From Diphasiastrum complanatum (lineage: Eukaryota > Streptophyta > Lycopodiopsida > Lycopodiales > Lycopodiaceae), in NCBI GenBank assembly GCA_029204225.1, contig CM055104.1, positions 25,621,285 through 25,685,284 of the forward strand: a stretch of 64,000 nucleotides of DNA. Reading direction: 5' to 3'. The notes below the pieces were generated by a model. The model was not told the origin of the DNA. It saw nothing but the letters and a program-made list of their open reading frames with translations, and did no database searches. Shown one piece after another: positions 42,456-55,347 of this stretch (its first letter is position 1; each line of letters opens with the position of its first letter). A program made the position numbers and the translations under genes.

Positions 42456-45400
42456 CATGTATATATATCTTTTCTAATAATTGCATTAATCAACTACATC
42501 TCTGTCTATAAGCAAATATAACAAGTCTTATTCTTGACCAAAGAATTATATTCTCTTTCCATTGCTCCCTTCCAAAGATCTGAGTCAAGTCATGTGAGTG
42601 CTTCATCAACAATAATTGGTTCTTGAATAAGATAACAAATTGACTCATCATTATACTTGACAATTTATGTACAGATTATCCTTTATCTTTTGGAAGGCGA
42701 TGAAGGCTATATCTACAAGTTGTTCGTTTTTCTAAGTATTCAAATTTAGAATTAAAAAGTTTGGTGTGTTGACAAAGAGTAATTTGTGATTCTTATTGAA
42801 TTGTACTCGTCTTTCGGGTCAATAAACCTATTGTCAAAAAATATTTAAAAATCTTTGAACCAAACATAAAAGTAGATATTTGGGCAAATACATGTCATAT
42901 CCTAATGTCATTTTTCTTGAGCATATCCATGCTTTCCAAGTACTGACTAAGCCTATCTAAATAATTCTCAAATCTAAATGGGTGATCATGTTTAATATTA
43001 AAAGACTAACATATTGATATCAGAGTACTTTTGTGTCATACTAATCCTTATGACTGTACATTATGCACAACCGGTCATGTCATGAATCAGGGTCCTTTCC
43101 CCTGAGCATATCCATGCTTTCCAAGTCTTGAGCTAGGGCTATGCTAAACTCAATCCTCAACGATATATCAATGCTGCAAAGTGTTGTATGTGACTAAAGT
43201 AAAAAAATATTGTGATATACCCACAGATCAGCATGGATACTGCATGACAGAAAGCCATAAAAGGTGGCATTCAATTTTGGTTTACCTCACCAGAAAACAG
43301 AGAGAAAAGGTGTGAACGATAGGCAAACAATCCATTGTGCAAACATCATCAACTATGACCCAAACATGTCAAAGCCAAACAAGAAGATTTGATTATGTAG
43401 ATTGCTTGACGATTAAGCTTACCCACATATGGTTGCAAAGTGTCATTAATCTCTTCTTTTGTTAATCTGAATATCAAGGCTAATATTTTTACAATGTGCA
43501 AGATATTTCACTTATCACATTGAGAAGAAATTTAGAGACCTGGATATAAACATAAACTATGTATAACTAAATGTTTTTGGGAAAAGAAGAATCTTTCCCA
43601 ATATGTAGATGATATTTCACTTCCATCTGCACCAAGATAAAACAAATTCCTATGTATAGCTTGTACTGATCATCATGAAAACCTTTATAAAAGTTCACAA
43701 ACGTGAACAGTGCTCCAAATTTGAGCACTGTTCACGTTTGCAAGTAGGAAAACAACTATCAATGCTCTAACAATAGAAATGAAATATGATCGGTAAAAAA
43801 TTGTTCATAGTTCTGCAGTACAAGTTTTACCATTAAACGTTCTCCCTAGGAGCCGTGCTTATCTAGATTTTACGAAGGACACAATGCCAGAATTCAAAAA
43901 TCCCGTGCTCTTGGGAGTTGGTGAGGATTTCCTTTCCTTTCCTTGAGCCAAGAGTTCAAGTTGATTCCAATTCACTGCAAGCTTGAATCCAATTCACTGC
44001 ACAAATGAAGCCATGAAAGAAAAAAATTTGAAAATCCCACTATTTTCCAGTTTCACATTAAGCTGCTATAACCAGATATAAACATCTATCCAAGAAGGTG
44101 CTCCTTGCAAACAGCGCAATTGGACCTTCAAAGCACTCAGGCAAGACGCAAAAACCCTATTCCAGAAATTTACTTCAACAGACAGTACTTGAACTAGGGC
44201 TTTGATATTGATCTAAGCATATCAAAAATCCTCTTTACTATGATAACACAAAATGAATTGGCGACCCAATAGTTGTGTGGGATTATCTCAAATACATGCA
44301 GCCAAATATATCCTAAATAGCTGGCAAATGCTTGTGTTTACTACTTGCGAACCGCTTCTCAAAGAACAGAAATGCTTTAGCTCTGCAAAATTTAGAAAAG
44401 AAGCTGTCCTGCCACAGATGTTGAACCATTACAAAAAGTTTGAAAATCCCAAGTGACAATAGCACTACACTTACTCGAGTGGTCTGATTGGCATCATATG
44501 CTAAATAAGCAAAGCACACCATTCTCAACATCAACTGGCACCTGAAAGAGAGTCAGCGAGATTTAGTGAGACACTTTAAATTATTATAATAATATTTAAA
44601 GTAACCACTCAAGTAGATATAGTCCTCATGTGACCATCAAATTACCACAGTTATTACACCTGGTAAATGCTGTAACCATCTCCAATTTGTGAGATTTTGT
44701 ACCGTGTGCATCAGCACCACCATATGCACCTCCACAGCCTCAAAACTAAGATTGATAGAGACCAAAACAACAAACCTGTATGGCGGAACAAAGTAATGAA
44801 AACAAAATCTGCAACAGGATGATGAAATATGAACTTAAATGCCATGAAGTCAGCTTAGAAGATTAAAGATCTATAAACTTGGATCTATAACTTTAAAAGC
44901 AATCTTCACATATTTATCAGCTAGGCTGCTTAACTTTCAATAGATAACTTCTATGCTCTTAAAACATTAACATGAGCTTTGAATTACCTGCAGCACCTAC
45001 ACATTGTCTTTTTGGAATGATCCATTCTGCGGGAGATTTCTCAACCTCTCGTTATTGAAACAAGGATGTCTCGTTTTTGTCTGTTCAAACTGCTCATGAT
45101 GCCCTTTTCAGACTTGAGAGCTGTCCTGCTCAAAATAATACAGGTTAAACACCATAAACATTCATTTGACCCATCAGGCCATGCATGGTGTGGTGGTGTA
45201 GCAGGCTTGGGGTGCGTTTGCTCGCTCAGATTTAATTCCCTGCCCATGCTTGAATATCCAGATACCTGGGCGCAAAATAGCTTTTTGAGATTTAAAGAAA
45301 CATGCATGTGACCCTCAAAAACTGTTACTCACATGGCCCCTTTTCATGGACGTGTATATTATTTAATATATAAAACCATTACAGCACCAAAGAGAAATTA

Positions 45401-46814
45401 AAGTAGCAAAAGACAATGTTATGCATCCATGGTCTGACCTACATAAAGCATCATGAAAGTAGGGATAACCAATTGAAAAATCTATATATATTCCAGCTAA
45501 AATGATTGTATCACCAACATCAATAAGCATAAAGTACATCATGAACCCTCCTTCAGAGCAACTGCTAGATTAGTCTCCTATGGAACTTAAAGCACCAAAA
45601 CAATCAATTGTGAAATGATTAGAGGCTCCTCTATAAATGATGTTTTAGAGGGCCTTCTAGGAAATCTTCAAGAACTATCAAGTCTGGTTAGTGGATACGT
45701 CAGCAGGCACGGGTCCCAAAAAGGTCTACACCCTACCACTTGGCCTCTTTCATAGTTTTGGGGAACGTTTCCCACCCATGAAACGCAGCCCCCTTGGGAA
45801 ATAAGAAATGGGATACGGGAAATGGGGACATGATACACATCATCTGATGTATAATCTAGAATCTAGATACTATAGAAAATTCTTGTCGCAAAAAAGTTCT
45901 GAGAGAAAACATAGCTTGATGTCCAGCGATCCTGTTTTCTGAGAAAGAGTGTTTCTAGTCAAAATCATGATTGTTTCCAGCTCGAGTCTGAATAAAGTTT
46001 TTGGCGGACCCCCCCGCAGGATTCTGACCTACTTCAAGTGAGATTCCGGCCACTTTCAAGCCATTTTCAGGCAGAAATACTTTCTCACCGCATTCTGGGT
46101 CAGTTTTTAAGGGATAAGAAAAACGTTTCCCAACGAAAGGTGTTATGGGAAACGAATATTTCCCATCAGGTAAGTGCATGTCCCTGAGGGGAAACGACCG
46201 TTTCCCATGTTCGGAGAAACGAGATATGTTGTGGCCGAGAAACGCGTTTGCCCAATACTATGGCCCCTTTTCAAGTCATCAACTCCTGCTCCAGGTATTA
46301 TTTCAAGACGTTCCGTATACGAACCCATGCAAACAGGTCTTTATCCTATTGACTTCATGATTCCCATTGGATGCGGTCAGTGAGAATTAATTATTGGTAG
46401 AATGGCAGCAGTAGCTACAGATACTATTTTGAATCAAAGAGATCAAAACAAAAAAAAAAACATAAGAAAAAAGGACCATGAGTCCAATGGACTCAAAAAA
46501 CCTGTTAATAGTAAGGTCCCAGAGGTGACATTAATAAAAATAAAGAGCCACTAATAGCCTTCTATATAGTCCTAAGCATATGTCCTCAATCCTTCCAGGA
46601 CCCAAGCTGACAGAAACATTGTCCTCAACGTTTGGCAAAATGTAACTGAGATGCTACAAAGAATGTGAGTCGAATGGCCAACTGCAAAAAAGCATATGCT
46701 CAAATTGTCATCGCAAATTGTCCCTAGTCAATGTCATGCAGAAGACCACAGAAGTGCATAGATGAACACAGAAGTATGGAGAATAGGCCACTCACGAACC
46801 TTACTGACTTTATT
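42456..46814. other. AT-rich intergenic DNA, no recognised gene
   Basis: Over 4 kb without a protein domain, RNA gene or element ends. It holds an 18-bp-arm hairpin at 43698-43740 and a set of GGGAAACG/CGTTTCCC words at 45765-46215. Short open frames (for example 44253-44456, 45041-45307) have no recognisable product. Confidence 0.5.
43698..43740. repeat. Perfect inverted repeat, 18-bp arms, 7-base loop
   Basis: CAAACGTGAACAGTGCTC (43698-43715) and its exact reverse complement GAGCACTGTTCACGTTTG (43723-43740) flank CAAATTT. It would fold into a strong hairpin or cruciform. Confidence 0.85.
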
Positions 46815-47170
46815 AGGGTCAATTTCCAACCCATGGTCCAACAATGTGACCGAGATAAACAAGTTCACACTTGGATTTGTTGGTGTAGAGCTTCTCATGT
46901 CTTAGTAATCTCAAGACAGTCTTGAGATATTCTTCATGCTCCTTTAAAGTTCTACCATAGATGAGAATAACATCTAAGTACATTATTATGAACTTTCCCA
47001 AATCTGGACAAAGAAGATTGTTCATCATCTGCTGGAAGGTTGTAGGGCATTCGTCAATCCAAATGGCAAGACTAGAAACTCATAATGGCAAGACTATTAA
47101 ACCCAATTTTCTCAACGTCCTCACTCTTGATTCAAATATGTTGATACCCTAATCTCAAATCAAGTTAGAT
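46815..47170 (-). mobile_element. Ty3/gypsy RT remnant
   Basis: The minus strand reads QHI-IKSEDVEKIGF with stops, then MMNNLLCPDLGKFIIMYLDV, EHEEYLKTVLRLLRHEKLY and CELVYLGHIVG. This is the palm and thumb of a gypsy RT in which YLDD is YLDV. It is an isolated piece. Confidence 0.85.
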
Positions 47171-47279
47171 ATTATGAATGAGTCATAGGAACGAGTATCG
47201 GTGATAGATAAATAAATTTTCAGAAATCATTCATCAGTGCAAACACACTTAAAAAAAAATAGAGAATATGTATAATAAA

Positions 47280-47967
47280 TGTTGTAATAACAACGATCAG
47301 ATCATGTTCTTGTGCCTGAGAATGGTTCACAATAGTAATGCACTATGTGCTTTGATCCTACTATGATGATTACAGATATAGTATCTCTAGTTCTTGAGCT
47401 ACTTTCACTCTCTCTAATGATCTCTGATTTTGTGAAATCGGATAGTCTAATATAATGGAGTTCATGGAGGAACTCTGATTCACGCTTCCACTAATTGATT
47501 ATTGACTTTGATTCATGGACATTTTCATCATCATCTTTTTTTTTGTTATTGTGTATATAATACATCAGTTGCGGCAGTCGTGAAGATTACAACTACATCC
47601 TTAGAGTAAACTGTATAGGTAACTATCGTGAAGTGATGCAGTTACTACATAATGAACGGTGATGTAGTTTGTATTGGATAGAGCATAGCAAGAGCTTCCT
47701 ATTGAGTGGTGACAATCGACGGACATCGAAGGAGTCGGATGAGTAGTTGACCTTGCCCATTCTCTCAGTTGTTTCTGATTATCTAAAATTATTTATCACA
47801 CTCACACATATATCTCCTAAATCCGCATACTTTATTCAATCAAAGTAGAAACTGCTCTATTAGTACATAGACCAGAATCAGACACGATTGAAGACACTGA
47901 TATTAGTTTGATTTATTCAAACTTTCATCGTGTTCTTTGAAGGAAAATTCTTAGTATTTTTCCTACA
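47280..47967 (+). repeat. Probable 5' LTR (688 bp)
   Basis: The right end (CCTACA) is fixed by the adjoining PBS. The left end, TGTTGTAATAACAACG, is a best guess because no second LTR is in the window. Confidence 0.55.
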
Positions 47968-47968
47968 G

Positions 47969-47980
47969 TGGTATCAGAGC
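47969..47980 (+). other. Primer-binding site TGGTATCAGAGC
   Basis: Exact initiator tRNA-Met-type site one base after the LTR end. Confidence 0.88.
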
Positions 47981-48029
47981 ATCCTCACATCCATCAGCAG
48001 CCGTATCTGGAGCTTATTCGGAAGATTAG

Positions 48030-48908
48030 ATGATGTCTTTGATCAGCAGCATTCAGTCTAAGATCAGTACAATCTTGGATACAGAAAGTCTGGGAGTTAA
48101 AGACTTCACTCATACTAAGGGCGAAGGTCTTTGGCAATGGGTAGAATCAACAGAAGAGAAGCCAATTACTTCTGGCAAAGAATTTCGTGAATGGAGGGAG
48201 AAAAATGACAAAGCTATAGCAATTATTGCATCTTCAATGAATGACAACATAATGCTAGATCTTTCATCAACTTCGAACGCAAAAGAATTGTGGGAAGAAT
48301 TGCAAACCAAGAATGAGACTCGATCTCATAATCAAATCATGTTCTTGGAAGACCAATTGACTTATCTACAACGAAATGACAAAGATCTTACCACTTTCAT
48401 ACGAAAAATAAAGGATCTGTTTATTTCTTTGCAGAATTCTGGCACCGAAAATGCAATCTCAAAGGAAAAATAGCTTAGCTATTTTCTTCAAGCCCTACTC
48501 AGGTCATTCCACACAACTCAAACTTTAATGACGAAAGATTCGTCTATGACACTTCAGAAGGTGATAGATGGAGTCAAAGAGGAAGTAGAAGCTCGTGAAC
48601 ACTATGACGATAATGGTGATTCGGAAAAAGTTCTATTTCCTCATAAGAATAAATCTTCGAAGAAGTTTAAGTCTAAGAGGGAGTCGTCTAAGAAGAATGG
48701 AAATCATTCAGACAAATCCAAGACAAATGATCGACGATCAGGAAAACAACAGAAAGATTTTGGTGATAGGAAGATTTGCAACATATGCAAAAGATCAGGT
48801 CATACGAAAGACAAGTGTTGGTTGAATCCAAAGATTGATTGTATTCATTGTCATAAACGGGGTCATGCAGCAGTAGACTATTATCAAAATCCCAAGAACA
48901 AGAAGGAG
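48030..48908 (+). pseudogene. Copia gag with zinc knuckle
   Basis: The frame opens at 48030. FREWREKNDKAIAIIASSMN and SNAKELWEELQTKNETRS are typical copia gag (UBN2-like). A TAG at 48471-48473, probably from CAG, interrupts before LSYFLQALLRSF. The second part is strongly basic (SSKKFKSKRESSKKNGN). It carries one standard CX2CX4HX4C knuckle, CNICKRSGHTKDKC, and a degenerate one (CIHCHKRGHAAVDY). It ends at TAG near 48909. Confidence 0.9.
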
Positions 48909-49039
48909 TAGAATCAAAGTGAACCTTTAGATTCAAATTTTGTCGAAGACAAAGCAGAATACTCCAGAACAGCATAAGAGAGGACGACAAGAAACTCAGC
49001 AGCATATGTTTGTGTTGATCTATGTTGTTCATCAAATTC

Positions 49040-49590
49040 AAAAATTTGAGAAGTAGTACTTGACTCAGGAGCCACCTCACATTTTGTTTCCTCGAAACAA
49101 ATTTTGTCCGAGTATAAGAAGACTAATTATTTGAGATTCATTATACTTGGAGACGGTTCTAAGCATGTAGTTGATGGAACTGGTGTACTATGGTTAGACA
49201 CGAATCAAGGTGACAAGAAACTAGAGGAAGTTCTTTATATTCCTACTTTTGATAAAGATCTTCTATCTGTAGCAAAGATAGTCGACACATAATGTCAGTA
49301 ACCTTCACAAGGGACTCTTGTAAATTGTTCGATGAAAATTTTGATAACCTAGTTGCTAAAGGTAACAGAGATGGTAATTTGTATCACTTGACCATTCGAA
49401 CTCGAGTTGAACAAGCAAATCAGACTCAAGAATCGACATACATTCTATGGCACAAGAGGTTATGTCACATGAACATGGAAGCCTCATACCAAGCCAACAA
49501 GAGTCAAAGAATTGAAGGAGTCGAAATCAAGAGTCGAGATATTTGAACTATTTGCAAATCTTGTCTTAAAGGTAAAATGACTCAAACACC
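49040..49590 (+). pseudogene. Copia protease and pre-integrase region
   Basis: EVVLDSGATSHFVSSKQ (active site DSGA intact, preceded by TGA where Trp is plausible) is followed by LGDGSKHVVDGTGVLWLD and LEEVLYIPTFDKDLLSVAKI. A frame step at about 49292 leads into YILWHKRLCHMNMEAS, then CKSCLKGKMTQTP, the zinc-binding entry to integrase. Confidence 0.88.
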
Positions 49591-49605
49591 TTAAAGTAAA
49601 TATGT

Positions 49606-50560
49606 TTATAAAGCAACCAAGGTACTGGAAATTGTAAATTCAAATATTTGTAGACCATTCGAAGTATTATCTTTAGGTGATGCAAAATACTTCATAACGT
49701 TTATCGATGACTTCAGCAAGTTCGTTGTAGTATACTTGATTCGTACAAAATCAAAGGCTTTCAAGAAATTCGTTGAGTATACAAATTGGGCTGAGAAGCA
49801 GACAGACAACAAGTTGAAGCAAATTCGCACAGATCGTGGAGGTGAGTACATTTTCAACGAATTCAAACCTTTCTGTACTGATCAAGTTATGCATACGAAG
49901 ACTACATCATACATACCTCAGCACAATGGAATTACTGAACGAAGAAATCGTACACTAATGGAAGCTGCTAGGTGTATGATGGCTCATGCAAAAGCACCAA
50001 AGTAGTTGTGGGCGGAAGCAGTGGCTACGTCGAACTATCTTCAGAATCGAATTCTGAAATCTAGAATACCGGATAAAACTCCTCACGAAATATGGTGGAA
50101 GTCAAAGCCAAATTTGGCTCATGTTTAGACATTTGGATGTGCAGTTTACATGCACATACTAGACAAATTGAGAAAGAAACTCGATGAAAAGATAGAACAA
50201 GGTTTTTTGGTAGGATTCGAGTTACATTTTTCATATTATCGAGTCTACATACCCAAAACTGGAAGAATAAAAGTTTTTCGAGATGTCAAATCCGATGAGT
50301 CAAAGTACGTAGCAGACAATGATTTAATCGGCTACAAAATTCTTGAGTTACCAACAACAGAAGTAAAGCAAGCAGATGATGAACAAGAATTACCATTTGG
50401 ACATAGTAGTGATTCAGAGGGAGTTCAAATTCGAGTACTTGAAAGACTCGAATCACCAGTTCGAATTCAAGCAGAACAGGTCGAACTCAAGAATGCAGAA
50501 TTGAATTCGAGACCTATACAAACTGTGAGAATATCTGAAAGACAACGGAAACCACCAGTA
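49606..50560 (+). pseudogene. Copia integrase
   Basis: EIVNSNICRPFEVLSLG, KYFITFIDDFSKFVVVYLIR, LKQIRTDRGGEYIFNEFKPF and PQHNGITERRNRTLMEAARC give the D,D,E core. TAG codons at 50003-50005 and 50126-50128 replace residues in the PK-LWAEAV and HV-TFGC motifs, both consistent with CAG to TAG. KLRKKLDEKIEQGFLVGFEL and an acidic linker lead on to RT. Confidence 0.9.
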
Positions 50561-51605
50561 CGGTTTGGTCAGAATGTTTCAACAAATATAGCCATCGAAT
50601 TTTGTGGCTTCACAAACGAACCTCAAACATTCGAGGACACTATTGATGGACCAAATAAAGATCATTGGATTCAAGCAATGGAGGATGAAATGTCATCGAT
50701 GTCTAAGAATAATGTATGGACACTTGCACTTGTACCTGATGGAAGAAGACCAATTAAATGCAAGTGGATCTACAAGATCAAAACAGGTCCTGATGAAAAT
50801 AACATTAGATACAAAGCAAGATGGTTGCGAAAGGTCTTTCACTGAAATATGGGATCGACTACACTGATACTTTCTCACCAATAATCAAACACACATCAAT
50901 TCACTTGTTATTCGCTTATGCAGTGGCTCATGATCTCAAAATCCATATTGTGGATGAGAAAACTGCTTTCTTGCATGCAAAATTAGAAGAAGATTTATTC
51001 ATGGATCAACCACTTGGTTTTATAAGCCAAAAATATCCAGAATTCGGATGTCACATGAATAAAAGCATCTATGATCTGAAACAAGCAGCCAAACAATGGT
51101 ATAGAAAGAAGGACGAAGCACTACATTCTTTAGGCTTCGAACCTTAATTTGCTAAATCGAATGTCTATATCAAACATGTCAAAGATGAAATTGTCATTCT
51201 CGTTGTTTATGTAGACGAGACTCTTATCTTCTCAAGAAAAGATAAATTGATTTCAGATGTCAAAAGAGACATTTCTAGAATATTTGAGATCATAACCTAG
51301 GAGAAGCAAAAATCTATCTAGGCTTACAGTTCGAAAGAGACTTTGAAGGTGGCAAGTTGTATCTTTACCAACAAAAGTATACTCGAAAAATCATCGAAGA
51401 TTTCAACATGCTCGAATGCAAAGGTGTGCATACTCCCATGATACTTGGAACAATACTAAGTAGGGCAAATTGTCCGCAGACTCTTGAAGAAGAGAAAAGA
51501 ATGGCCAATACACCCTATCGAAGGTTGATTGGATCATTGTTGTATCTTGCAGACAACACCAGACCTAATATAGCATTTGCAGTATATAGGCTAAGCCACG
51601 GGTGA
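50561..51605 (+). pseudogene. Copia reverse transcriptase, truncated
   Basis: DHWIQAMEDEMSSMSKNNVW and RPIKCKWIYKIKTGPDEN start RT. After a frameshift at about 50815 come KHTSIHLLFAYAVAHDLKIH, EKTAFLHAKLEEDLFMDQPL, SIYDLKQAAKQWYRKKDEAL and LVVYVDETLIFSRKDKL. The catalytic YVDD is YVDE. Further frameshifts precede YRRLIGSLLYLADNTRPNIA, after which the element ends at about 51605. Confidence 0.9.
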
Positions 51606-52890
51606 AACAATGTGGCTCTATAGGAAGGGAGCGTTTAGGTCTGTTTGAGAGGAATATAGGAGATGTGTGTGTGTGAGGTAGATGAGTTGTTTCAGATCTG
51701 ATGAGGGCTGATGCAGGTCGTGAGATTGTTGATGCATAGTCAGCACGATTTCAAAGGTAGGTGTGGTGGTGATCAGAATAGTTTGGCAAAGTCATTTTGT
51801 AACTGTTATGAGCAGGTCTAAAGGAACTCAGAACGTTTAAAATATTTAGATAACAGTTGCAAAGATCTGAACATTGATTGTTGCAGCTACAGGGATAAAT
51901 GATGCGTGTTCGTACAAGCGGCAATGAGCGCCAAATGTTGACAGATTTAGAGCCTATAGAATCTATTTACTAAGCTTCTTTGTTTCTTTCTTCTTCTGCC
52001 TATCAGCAGAGACGGTGGGCTCTAGGTTAAGTTCTTCTTTCTTGTTTTAAGACCCAGATTAGGTAGAAGGGCTGATAATCATTTTAGTATTTTGTCCTGC
52101 CTGTCAGAGGACGTCCGGATGGATCTCTCTTGAACTGAATGCACATGCATAATCAACCAAAATGCAAGCCAATGCGTTCAACAAATGATCTACATTACTG
52201 TTCAGTTGAACAACGATGGATTCCTACTTTTACTTTGCTACAAAATGAACTGCCACACACAATATGAATGGAAGGGCATAATCATAGGGGCATCACTCAA
52301 GAAAACCATCACGATCAAGGAGCTCAATGGATGCATCTAACTCATGGAGGCTCTTCTCGTTTCAGCATGGAGTAGATACAATTCACAAAAAGCTCCTCTT
52401 CACAACTGAGGGAGTCTCTTAAATAAGCAAGAGAGCTCCTTAGGTGGCATCCTAGTGGAATTTCCACATTTCACAAATTACAAGTGGAATAATGCTCTCC
52501 ACTAGAGGTCACCATCAAAAGGTGGCTCACTCTACTTTCTTTAAGAGAGGTCTACTTGTATTTATTACATTTACCTGGAAATACTAGTTCCTACATGGTC
52601 ATTCCATCTTTCGGGATTCACCATGAGGCTTACACAGTTCTTGCTTGTCATTCCTAACTAGCATTTCTCGGCTCTCAGTCTTCGTTCCTCTCATCTTCTC
52701 CGAGACCTCCTCGGTCTAAGGTGAGAGGTGCTCTTGGGTTGCTCTGTTCGAGTATCTTGAGGATTCATCAGAATCAGCCAACAAAATCCGCAATGCCGAC
52801 CAACAATCTTTCACTTTAAAATTCCAATGTCATTAATATTTGCAATCCAATTATTTATGTATCAATCTTATAAGACTAACTTAACTTTTT
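51606..52890. other. Intergenic, no recognised gene
   Basis: About 1.3 kb between the truncated copia element and the next coding-like piece. A short (GT)n run lies at about 51665. No domain or element end was seen. Confidence 0.5.
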
Positions 52891-52905
52891 TTAATTCTTT
52901 GGCAG

Positions 52906-53172
52906 ATTATATTCCATCCAGATCGAATAGACCCAAGATGGTGGTATGTGATCCAACTTAATGCAAGAAAACGACGTGTGTTTGAAAGAAAAGATATTGT
53001 TGAATTGGATACGCACGATGAACCACCACCCAATTTTGGCGACGTTCTGGAAGAACCTGAACCACTCATCCAAACTCCAAATGATATAGAAATGATGGGA
53101 GAAGAAGTTACAAATGGAAATGATGAGATTCCTACGATCGTACAAGACCAAATTGGGGGTAATTTGAGGTGA
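52906..53172 (+). pseudogene. Possible CACTA (En/Spm) fragment
   Basis: After a good acceptor (CTTTGGCAG, ending 52905) the plus strand stays open. It reads RIDPRWWYVIQLNARKRRVF, DIVELDTHDEPPPNFGDVLE and an acidic tail to TGA at about 53172. The arrangement of a WxxV(I) strand, then an acidic Pro-rich end, recalls the C-terminal module of plant CACTA-associated proteins (DUF4216 type). That is an impression without alignment. No inverted terminal repeats were found. Confidence 0.3.
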
Positions 53173-53960
53173 TTGAATATAGAATTAGATTGGATGAGAT
53201 AGAATTAGAAGAAGAGGAGATTGAATATGAGGGTAGCACACATCATCAAAGAGACACGATCGAAAATTTATGATTATAACTAGACCTAGATTCAGATGAG
53301 TGTCAAGACTTGTGTGATGAAGAGAATGACGTAAATGATGAGAATGATCTATGATTATTAATACTTAAATTCACTTGCACTCATTTTTTCTTATATTCAT
53401 CGCCATACTTTTTATGTATACTTTTATAGATAGAGTTGAATGTGATAATTATAATACCCGAACCTTGCAGCTATGTCCTATTTCAGAATGTCACCACATA
53501 TTTCCTCCATGCGGCGTGTAGGTCTTTCCATGCAAGTTGGAAAGATTAGAACCCCACCTTTAACGGGAGAAAAGTAAGGGCTACACACCTTCCTAGGATT
53601 GGGAATTTTAATTATCTACATTTCACCTTTGCATACTAAATAATTGCTAGTGTATGCGGTAATATATGATATTGCTTTGAACAAAATGAAAATGATGAAT
53701 TACATTTAATTTCTTACTATGTTAGATAACGTATTCCAATAATAAAAAAAACTGAAACAACACAAACTCACCAGTAAACTTACTCGAAGCTTAAGTGCAC
53801 ACATGCAATTGCTTGCTCTTTAAATGCTTGCTCTCTTTTTTTTGAATATTTTTGTCACATGCACAAGCAATTAAAAAATAACACTATATTACACAATTGA
53901 ACCATTATTATAAGCAACTTCTTCTAATCTACCTCAAATTCTCTCATTTTATGCTTGCTC
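53173..53960. other. AT-rich spacer, no recognised gene
   Basis: Acidic codon-like repeats (GATGAGATAGAATTAGAAGA) just after the preceding fragment may be its degraded tail. Nothing else is recognisable. Confidence 0.45.
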
Positions 53961-53961
53961 A

Positions 53962-54382
<421 letters not shown>

Positions 54383-54697
54383 TTTATTTTTCAAAAAAAG
54401 AACAAAAAATAAACTCCAAAATCTTTCAATATCTTCAAGCATACATCTACCCTCCACCTCTTCTCTCTCTTTCTCTCTCACAAATTACAAATCTAATAAT
54501 ATATTATTACCAAACACTATCCTAAATAATACTAACAATCTATTACAAGACCATTCAAAAACATATTCATACTAACAACATTTAAAACCATTCTAAATCA
54601 ATGCAAAATTTAAAAACAGATACACATATAATACACACACACACACTCTCTATCTCTTTCTATCTTTCACACTCTCTATCTCTTCTCAAAACAAACA

Positions 54698-54750
54698 AAC
54701 AAACACCAATTTCAAACAAACAAACAAAAAGCAAAACAAACAAAAACTAG
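54698..54750. repeat. AAAC-rich microsatellite
   Basis: Runs of ACAAACAAACAAACA broken by a short unique stretch, preceded at 54637-54648 by a short (AC)n run. Confidence 0.8.
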
Positions 54751-54854
54751 GGTCCAACCTCAAACACTGATCTTCAATCGCTCCAAAGACGCTCCAACGT
54801 GCAAAAAAACAGAGTGAGACAAAAGGCACTGGATCATCCGAATTCGAGAAACCA

Positions 54855-55200
54855 AACAGACATCGGAATCCGACGACTTCAAAATGCGTCGGATTTCGAC
54901 GTTCGTGCCCATTCAGGCCCGTACCACAGGTCGCAGATGTCGTGGACATCCGACGTCCACGTCGGCTTACACGTATTTTTTGTTTTTGAAAAAATATGCC
55001 AGGTCATATCCACGTTTGAATGTCGGAATCCGACACGTTGGATTCCGATGTGCCTTTCAAAAATTGGTTGCCGCCCATATTTCCCGATTGCCGGACTCTG
55101 ATTTTTGGATTTTTTACTTGTCGTCGTATTCCGACGTGTCGGATTGCGACGAATTATGAAATTTTTGAAAATACGTTGGATGCCCACGTCGGAATCTATG
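54855..55200. repeat. Cluster of palindromic CGGAATCCGACG-like motifs
   Basis: Near-palindromes built on TCGGAATCCGA recur near 54863, 54887, 54943, 55022, 55042, 55127, 55139 and 55187, with variants TCGGATTTCGACG, TTGGATTCCGATG, CGTATTCCGACG and TCGGATTGCGACG. The region is much richer in CpG than its surroundings. Open frames on both strands follow the repeats and show no domain. Confidence 0.7.
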
Positions 55201-55347
55201 CGATATGTTATTGTGTTGGATCAAGTACTGCATCCACAATATACCTACATTTGGTAACTCATCATCAATATTTTAATTTTTCAGAGATGATTTGATTTGC
55301 AACACATAGTCAACCATATGATGTTGCTTTCCCTTAGATACTACTAG

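Larger units (their letters stand above)
47280..51605 (+). mobile_element. Ty1/copia element, 3' truncated
   Basis: A probable 5' LTR (47280-47967, TGTTGTAATA...CCTACA) is followed by a PBS (47969-47980) and the usual copia order: gag, protease, integrase, RT. The reading stops at the start of the RT C-terminal region near 51605. RNase H, PPT and 3' LTR are missing. Several in-frame stops and frameshifts make it inactive. Confidence 0.88.
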
